64,000 nucleotides of DNA from JANQIO01 sp965601975 (lineage in GTDB: Bacteria; Pseudomonadota; Gammaproteobacteria; Pseudomonadales; Halieaceae): assembly GCA_965601975.1 (NCBI GenBank), contig OZ271856.1, positions 4,739,919 through 4,803,918 of the forward strand. Direction: 5' to 3'. Of this stretch, positions 60,101-64,000 are shown piece after piece (within the stretch, counting starts at the first letter, position 1; each line of letters begins with the position of its first letter). A model generated the notes under the pieces. It was not told where the DNA came from and searched no databases. It saw only the letters and a program-made list of their open reading frames with translations. The position numbers and the translations under genes were made by a program.

Positions 60101-63100
60101 GGCGCCACCCTCAGCGACACCCAGCTGTCCAACAACTACCTGTCGGCGATCAACGCAGACCCCTACGTATCGGCGGTCAGCGGCGCCACGTCTGCCTCCC
60201 TGGCGGACCCGGACGGCGGCGCGCCGACCAGTGCCTCGGTCACGGGTACCAACGGCGGCCAGTTCACGATCAACAGCGACGGCAGCTACACCTACGATCC
60301 GAACGGTGTTGCCGCCGGCAACTTCGACTACCTGCAGGCCGGCGATTCCACCACGGATACGGTGACCTATACGGTGACCGCGCCTGACGGCCAGACGGAC
60401 ACCGCGACCATCACGGTGACGGTCAACGGCATCAACGACGCGCCGACGGCGGCAGACAGTGCGATTCTTGTCGACGTGGATGCCACGGACACCAACCTCG
60501 GCATCGTGCCGCCCTTCGCGGCGCCCAACAGCTTCGACCCTGACAATGTCGATGGCGACCTCACCATCACGGTGACACAGCTGCCCAGCGAGGGTGTGGT
60601 AACCCTGGCATCCGGCACGCCGGTAACCGTGGGCCAGACCCTGACGATTGCTGAACTGACGGGCCTCGAGTACGACTCTCCCGGACTGACGGTCTATTCC
60701 GGCCTGCCCATTACAGACTTCCTTTATACGGTCAGCGACGGTATCGCCGCTCCCGAGGAAGGGGCGGTGGCCATCAGCATCGATTCGTTCCCGGGCTTTA
60801 TCCCGCCGCCCACTGTCGATGCGCTGACAACAGGCAATGATCAACCAACGCTGACCGGATCCTTTGACGAGGCCGGCGCCGAGACCCTGACGATCGTCGT
60901 CAACGGCGTGACCTACGAGTACCTCGACATCCAGGGCAGCGGTACCCCGGATACCGGCCTCACCACTGACGGCAGCGGCAACTGGACCCTGGATCTGGCG
61001 GTGGCGGGGCAGACGCTCGCCGACGGCACCTACGACGTTGCGGTCACCAATACCAAGGACGCCGGCGCAGTCACCAACTCCGACCTGTCCAGCAACGAGC
61101 TGGTCGTCGACCTGACCGGCCCAACGGCGCCGACGGTCAACGGCCAGACCAGCGCCACCGGCACGCCGTCCATCACGGGCACCTGGGACAGCAGTGATGC
61201 GGGTGACCTGTCGGTCACCGTCAACGGGGTCACCTATACCCTGAGCACCTCCACCGCCCTGTCCGCGGTGGGTGACAGCTGGACCCTGAATATTCCCGCG
61301 GTAGACGCGCTGGCTGACGGCACCTACGAGGTGCTGGCCACCGCCACGGATGCCTTCGGCAACCCGACGTCAGACACCACCAGCAATGAACTGATCATCG
61401 ATTCCAGCGCGGTGCTGGTCGCCAGCGACGACACGCTGACGGTGAGTGAAGACAGCGCGGGTACCACCGTGCCTGCCGACGGCGTGCTGGCCAACGATAT
61501 CGCCATCTACGACCCCGGCAGCGCATCTGTCGAGACCACCAACCTGGTCACCCAGCTGGTGGCCGGCAATGACACGGACGGTGACGCGGTCTGGGAAGAC
61601 GAGGTCATCGACGGCGCGGCTGACCGCGACCGCGACTTCGATCTCGGCACGGCCATCTCTCGCACCACCACGCCGAATACCAACCTGCAGTCGATTCCCG
61701 CGGCCTACGTCTTCGATGGCACCGCCAATTCCACGGTCGTCGCCAATGGCGCCTACGCAGAGGGCCTGACCGAGGAGGCCGCCACCTTTGAGCTGTGGCT
61801 GCGCGTAGACGGCGGCGTGACCGCGGGCCAGCAGTACGTGATTGTCGACTCCGGCGACAACGACCAGGGCTTCTCCGTGGTCTATGAAGCCGCGGCAGAT
61901 CCGGCTGACGGCAGCTTCATCCTCTATTTCGATGACGACGACACCGGCGTCACCGCTACGGTGACCCTGGGCCTCGCCGGGCAGATCGACCCCACCGCCG
62001 AATACGTGCAGCTCGCCTTCAGCATCGCCGACTTCGACGCTGCCAGCACCATCAGCATGTTCGTCAACGGCGGTACCAGCGCCGGCGGCCTGCAGGCGGT
62101 GCAAAGCGTCGCCAATGTGGACGACTGGAGCCCGGCCCAGGATTTCGCCATCGGCACGGTAGACGGGCAGCAGGGCGGCGGCACCCAGGCCCCCGGCGCA
62201 CCCAACAACTTTATCGGTGAAATTGCGTCCTTCCGTCTCTACGGGGACGGTACCGCGGGCGCCGGCTACGAGCTCAGCCAGGCGCAGGTGGCCAGCAACT
62301 TCCTGGCAGGCCTCAATGACCCCTACGTTTCCAACATCGACAATGGCAGCAGCTCTGCCGCCATCACCGACCCGGGCGGTGGCGCCCCGACCAGCGCCAC
62401 GCTGGCGGGCGCCAATGGCGGCGAGTTCACCGTCTTCAGCGACGGCAGCTACACCTACAACCCCAATGGCATCACCGCCGGGCAGTTCGACTCACTGAAG
62501 CCGGGCGAAACCGCGACAGACACCGTCACCTATACCCTCACGGACGCCTTCGGTAACAGCGACACGGCATTGATCACGGTCACCATCACCGGTGAGAACG
62601 ATGAGCCGGTGGTCGACGTCAACGCCGGGCTGACGCTGGATGAAGGCGCTTCCGGTACTATCGGCAACACCCTGCTGTCCGTGTCCGATGTGGATGACAG
62701 TGCGGCGGATATCACCTACACCGTCAACAGCCTGCCGGGCAACGGCACGCTCACCATCAATGGCGTCAACGCCTTCGTCGGCGCGACCTTTACCCAGGCG
62801 GATATCGACGCCGGCCTGATCGAGTACGCCCACGACGGCGGTGAAACCACCGGCGACAGCTTTATCTTCAGCGTCGATGACGGCGATGAAGATGGCAGTG
62901 GGTCCACCGCGGGCCTGTTCAGCATTACCGTCAACCCGGTTAACGATGCGCCGGATATCCTGCCGCAGACGCTGCAATACAATGAAAACGCCAGTGCCGA
63001 CGACGTGGTGGGCACGGTTGTCGCGACGGACGTGGAAACCTCGGTCACCGGCTTCACGTTTACCGCCACCGGCACCAATACCAGCGCCGACGGCTTCTTC

Positions 63101-64000
63101 CAGATCGACAACAGCGGCAACGTCACCATCACGGCTGCCGGTGTGGCTGCCGGCGCCCAGAACGATTTCGAAACGCTGCCCAACAGTTTCACCTACGACG
63201 TGTCTGCGACCGATGGCGTCGACAGTGCCAGCGCGACCATCACGCTGGAAGTGCTCGACGCCAATGACGCCCCCACAGCGACCGATCTTACGGTCGGCGC
63301 CACCCAGGGCGCTGACGTCGGTAGTCTCGATGTCCGTACGGGTCTAGACCAGGACGGCGACACGCTGACCTACAGCACGGTTGATGCGTTGCCGAGCGGC
63401 TTGACCTTTACCAACGGCGTCATCACCGGCACGCCGGCGAATGATGCGGCCAGCACGACCATCAGCGTCACCGTGGACGACGGCGAAGGCGGCACCGACA
63501 CCTACGACGTCACGATCAACGTGTCGAACCCGGGCCCGACGGCGACCGACACGACCGTTGCGGCGACGCAGGGCGTGGATGTTGTGAGCCTGGATGTGCG
63601 CACCGGAACGGATCCGGACGGCGACACGCTGACCTACAGCACGGTTGATGCGTTGCCGAGCGGCTTGACCTTTACCAACGGCGTCATCACCGGCACGCCG
63701 GCGAATGATGCGGCCAGCACGACCATCAGCGTCACCGTGGACGACGGCGAAGGCGGCACCGACACCTACGACGTCACGATCAACGTGTCGAACCCGGGCC
63801 CGACGGCGACCGACACGACCGTTGCGGCGACGCAGGGCGTGGATGTTGTGAGCCTGGATGTGCGCACCGGAACGGATCCGGACGGCGACACGCTGACCTA
63901 CAGCACGGTTGATGCGTTGCCGAGCGGCTTGACCTTTACCAACGGCGTCATCACCGGCACGCCGGCGAATGATGCGGCCAGCACGACCATCAGCGTCACC
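54131..64000 (+). CDS. Giant repeat-containing secreted adhesin-like protein, 3' end beyond window
   Basis: One frame is open from the GTG at 54131 to the edge, at least 3290 codons. The N-terminus VNWKKRYRRLEDRVLLDAAG is the typical leader of DUF4347-type secreted giants. Order: DUF4347 (about 72-237; HIVSHGEAGELRLG, GDILIYGCSVAEGEQG), a choice-of-anchor L-like region (about 242-504; LSYVFATEETQAF, FAVADHSDTQLDSAGF), Ig-like units, three Ig + VCBS/LamG super-modules, two cadherin-like repeats, further VCBS-type repeats, then He_PIG-type putative-Ig repeats. The composition is acidic and Thr/Gly/Asp-rich, with almost no Cys. There is no Sec signal, so type I secretion with a C-terminal signal beyond the window is likely. 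Probably a cell-surface or biofilm adhesin. Confidence 0.9.
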   Translation, partial: MNWKKRYRRLEDRVLLDAAGAVTVADSADATPDSVEESPAAEALQEQEELTSLVAALGESQDQTDLAGEPEQGPEILFVDSQVDDIDQLLANLADDVEVVYIEPNEDGVAFIADVLDNSEETYSAIHIVSHGEAGELRLGNATLTQADLTGETLSHLQAWGNSLTESGDILIYGCSVAEGEQGVAFVEQLSEITGADIAASTDDTGAAGLGGDWDLEVASGAVEAQIAIAEATQKTWGHVLDLAVQDRGDLGGGAAADQALADALAPDGSGVNINSIVFTGGDESIGLFTGLESGPTGMLLTEGVVIGTGFIDNLVGDATAGNTISDDATGPGGAGEADDDVDLQASSVAAGIDFDQFDINTFEFSFTPAPGVTKLALSYVFATEETQAFANDQYPDVFGIYIRNAETGQPYQEFVFSNLRILHATAPAAGGLYDNTATDTGPNVESNYITGIQDTVLDLATLPGGDTEYTVKFAVADHSDTQLDSAGFFDWLGSSIRLDIDGDDSSGATLLDYDTSLDISTGATPVNIVDVGDVSLVNYDNATDVTSIRVNLTNPLGSDALAINLTGLSNISVVSNTGTSLELAWTGSAGDPNNIAEVVAALEAITYANGDGAAIDPTDRSIEIVVSDGETDSSISTTTVSISGFLDVPTVTSQVSATLQPTITGTFDEADTDTLTVVVDGTTYTWTNMRAGGTPPAGLSSDGSGNWSLDLAAAGQSLADGTTYDIDVTTTNVVDNLSDASSDELTVALGATFVAVDDTLTVGEDDAATAVPADGVLTNDLIPYFGVSGSVSTSELIYSYSAAADTDGDAAWEDTEIQGTANQDRSLNLGTGVTRDAAPATNLPGVSAVYSFDGSANATAISNGTASGALNERAAAFEFVLRMDAGLTAGQEYSVFEAGDANDGFSLVYEAAANPEDGRFIVYYDDDDSGTTGTFTLDLAGGFDPTAEFFQLVLSFDDQSNEVGFYINGGALAGGLETVASAPGLDDWSDNDNFALGSTYTPSGGQGGSTQSTAGTPNNFQGDIADFRIYGYTGGGANPAGPLTPAEIESNFYSVLGEARVSDISGATSSAIADPAGGPPTSATIEGTAGGQFTVFSDGSYSYDPSGITAGQFDYLAAGESATDIITYTVTSPQGETDTATLTVTINGADDAPEFIGDGDLPGDPPNVDTYDFGTINEGATAGTVVGTVVAEDLDTSDTVTYRFDNGTTTDGVFDIDPNTGEITLNQDIDDAELGTFSLVVEASDDGFATAAEDTATVSVVLANVEEAPEFIGDGDAPGDPANADSYDFGTINEGALSGTVVGTVVAEDPDLPAQALSYRFDNGTTTDGVFDIDPNTGVITLNQDIDDPDLGSFALTVEVSDDAFVSGVDDTASVSVVLANVNDPPVLATNAGTAVAVGGTITISTAALEVTDADDTAAEITYTVTALPTDGTLEINGSAASVGSTFTQQDVDSGLIDYTHDGGAASSDSFGFDVDDGDEDGGGPISDSFSFTVLQPETVPPLTPAVDLLASSDTGSSSTDDVTSDNTPTFRVTFDQSGPVEADVVAGDTVQLFVDGAPFGAPVIVTATDVANGFLDVTAPTIADGTVFVTATITDQLANESGPAAPLTVEISTAGPAEPFVNFLATSNTSPTVGGTWDSANATSLQVTVDGATYTLGVDSEISAVGNSWSLNVPGPLADGTYEVAVSTTDQFGISSADASTGELVINTSDTLVAADDSGTTDEDSALTVPANGVLGNDLILTADPAGETLTTGNLVADFDAVADTDGDSVWEDQGSAGLDFNLGTGVTRDSSPATNLTGITAAYDFDGSATSTAVSAIAPTELLTEEPTTFEFWLKVDPSVAAGQEYIIFDAGDSDEGFSLVYEAAADPADGRFIIYFDDDDNGLTLSTSLDLNGAIDPTAEFFQLAIRIVDADAASFVDLFLNGGPSNGGLQATLNGINLDDWGREDQSVALGTVTGQQGGSSQSSVTPNNFVGQVANLRIYDDVSAGATLSDTQLSNNYLSAINADPYVSAVSGATSASLADPDGGAPTSASVTGTNGGQFTINSDGSYTYDPNGVAAGNFDYLQAGDSTTDTVTYTVTAPDGQTDTATITVTVNGINDAPTAADSAILVDVDATDTNLGIVPPFAAPNSFDPDNVDGDLTITVTQLPSEGVVTLASGTPVTVGQTLTIAELTGLEYDSPGLTVYSGLPITDFLYTVSDGIAAPEEGAVAISIDSFPGFIPPPTVDALTTGNDQPTLTGSFDEAGAETLTIVVNGVTYEYLDIQGSGTPDTGLTTDGSGNWTLDLAVAGQTLADGTYDVAVTNTKDAGAVTNSDLSSNELVVDLTGPTAPTVNGQTSATGTPSITGTWDSSDAGDLSVTVNGVTYTLSTSTALSAVGDSWTLNIPAVDALADGTYEVLATATDAFGNPTSDTTSNELIIDSSAVLVASDDTLTVSEDSAGTTVPADGVLANDIAIYDPGSASVETTNLVTQLVAGNDTDGDAVWEDEVIDGAADRDRDFDLGTAISRTTTPNTNLQSIPAAYVFDGTANSTVVANGAYAEGLTEEAATFELWLRVDGGVTAGQQYVIVDSGDNDQGFSVVYEAAADPADGSFILYFDDDDTGVTATVTLGLAGQIDPTAEYVQLAFSIADFDAASTISMFVNGGTSAGGLQAVQSVANVDDWSPAQDFAIGTVDGQQGGGTQAPGAPNNFIGEIASFRLYGDGTAGAGYELSQAQVASNFLAGLNDPYVSNIDNGSSSAAITDPGGGAPTSATLAGANGGEFTVFSDGSYTYNPNGITAGQFDSLKPGETATDTVTYTLTDAFGNSDTALITVTITGENDEPVVDVNAGLTLDEGASGTIGNTLLSVSDVDDSAADITYTVNSLPGNGTLTINGVNAFVGATFTQADIDAGLIEYAHDGGETTGDSFIFSVDDGDEDGSGSTAGLFSITVNPVNDAPDILPQTLQYNENASADDVVGTVVATDVETSVTGFTFTATGTNTSADGFFQIDNSGNVTITAAGVAAGAQNDFETLPNSFTYDVSATDGVDSASATITLEVLDANDAPTATDLTVGATQGADVGSLDVRTGLDQDGDTLTYSTVDALPSGLTFTNGVITGTPANDAASTTISVTVDDGEGGTDTYDVTINVSNPGPTATDTTVAATQGVDVVSLDVRTGTDPDGDTLTYSTVDALPSGLTFTNGVITGTPANDAASTTISVTVDDGEGGTDTYDVTINVSNPGPTATDTTVAATQGVDVVSLDVRTGTDPDGDTLTYSTVDALPSGLTFTNGVITGTPANDAASTTISVT
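56395..57590 (+). repeat. Super-module 1: VCBS-type repeat with nested LamG-like domain
   Basis: Starts with VAVDDTLTVGEDDAATAVPA and NDL, the entry of a VCBS/tandem-95 repeat, then a LamG/concanavalin-like region (AAFEFVLRMDAGLTAGQEY, FSLVYEAAANPEDGRF, YYDDDDSG, PNNFQGDIADFRIYG) and finally the VCBS exit (GGQFTVFSDGSYSYDPSG, DTATLTVTINGADDAPEF). About 400 residues. Confidence 0.8.
57593..58290 (+). repeat. Two tandem cadherin-like repeats
   Basis: A unit of 348 bp (116 residues) starting EFIGDGD at 57593 recurs at 57941. Both contain FGTINEGA, VVGTVVAED and RFDNGTTTDGVFDIDPNTG followed by ITLNQDIDD and SVVLANV. This is the cadherin calcium-binding style (DxNDxxP-like end: NVEEAPEF, NVNDPP). 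Confidence 0.85.
59270..60445 (+). repeat. Super-module 2: VCBS-type repeat with nested LamG-like domain
   Basis: Same order as module 1: VAADDSGTTDEDSALTVPAN and NDL, then TTFEFWLKVDPSVAAGQEY, FSLVYEAAADPADGRF, IYFDDDDNG, PNNFVGQVANLRIYD, then GGQFTINSDGSYTYDPNG and DTATITVTVNGINDAP. It is preceded by an Ig-like unit at about 59000-59260. Confidence 0.8.
61425..62600 (+). repeat. Super-module 3: VCBS-type repeat with nested LamG-like domain
   Basis: Third copy: VASDDTLTVSEDSAGTTVPA and NDI, then ATFELWLRVDGGVTAGQQY, FSVVYEAAADPADGSF, LYFDDDDTG, PNNFIGEIASFRLYG, then GGEFTVFSDGSYTYNPNG with DTALITVTITGENDEP. An Ig-like unit at about 61130-61420 precedes it. Confidence 0.8.
63278..64000 (+). 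repeat. Near-identical 264-bp tandem repeats (88-residue putative-Ig units)
   Basis: Units begin at 63278, 63542 and 63806 (period 264 bp, 88 codons); the third is cut by the edge. Unit 1 is diverged in its first third, after which the DNA of all units is essentially identical, including synonymous positions (protein parts TLTYSTVDALPSGLTFTNG, VITGTPANDAASTTISVTVD). This is the He_PIG/putative-Ig style. Extreme DNA identity implies recent duplication or gene conversion. Confidence 0.93.

Noticed and set aside
1..64000. CRISPR arrays, insertion sequences, prophage or rRNA genes
   Set aside because: None seen: no short regular repeat-spacer array, transposase or integrase motifs, or rRNA sequence. 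The tandem repeats at the right edge are in-frame protein repeats.

Overview
This is a GC-rich window with dense, short-spaced genes and many GTG or TTG starts. It reads as the chromosome of a marine-type gammaproteobacterium. Gene content (caa3-type oxidase locus, polA-engB, cytochrome c5-c4-dsbA, argE-argA, yqiB-cpdA-parE) resembles Pseudomonas and Cellvibrionales/Halieaceae-like bacteria. The lineage is inferred from gene order and protein character only; no database search was possible.

Layout: (1) 1-9159 is an aerobic terminal oxidase locus: a cut-off MATE transporter, then coxB with a fused haem c domain, coxA, ctaG and coxC, an opposing small membrane protein, SURF1, a CxxxC membrane protein, ctaA, ctaB and sco, covering structural subunits, copper delivery and haem A synthesis. 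(2) 9161-14672 holds polA, a probable structured small RNA with a SigmaE/AlgU-type promoter in the polA-engB gap, engB, two periplasmic cytochromes c and dsbA. (3) 14677-21516 is amino-acid metabolism: flavin reductase, cysteine synthase, a short-chain dehydrogenase, and a tight operon of histone-deacetylase-like enzyme, alanine/sodium symporter and Lrp regulator, divergent from a serine/threonine dehydratase and a VOC protein. (4) 21567-30144: MAPEG protein, DUF6279 lipoprotein, argA and argE, a GspE/PilB-like ATPase and glnE. (5) 30194-37589 is a surface-glycan block: the four dTDP-L-rhamnose genes split into two convergent pairs, then glycosyltransferase, methyltransferase, an alpha/alpha-toroid protein and an opposing methyltransferase lying in frame right after a TolC-family gene. 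(6) 37590-42623: TolC, then yqiB-cpdA-parE. (7) 42630-53901: lipoprotein, diguanylate cyclase, an eight-haem cytochrome with HEAT and TPR parts, agmatinase-like enzyme, SRPBCC protein, a second alanine symporter, a class I glutamine amidotransferase, and an operon of TauD-like dioxygenase, SpoIIE-type phosphatase/kinase and STAS protein. (8) 54131 to the window end is one open frame of at least 3290 codons: a giant secreted adhesin-like protein with DUF4347, a choice-of-anchor L region, Ig-like, LamG-like, VCBS, cadherin-like and putative-Ig repeats.

The most noteworthy signals are the polA-engB small RNA with its promoter and terminator, the LamG-like domains nested inside VCBS-type repeats three times in the giant protein, its near-identical 264-bp terminal tandem repeats, the TolC-TAG-TTG-methyltransferase junction, the glycan cluster with the toroid protein, and the phosphatase/kinase-STAS switch. 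Most of the remaining genes are ordinary chromosomal genes. Starts were adjusted where ribosome binding sites, overlaps or signal peptides favoured an internal codon.
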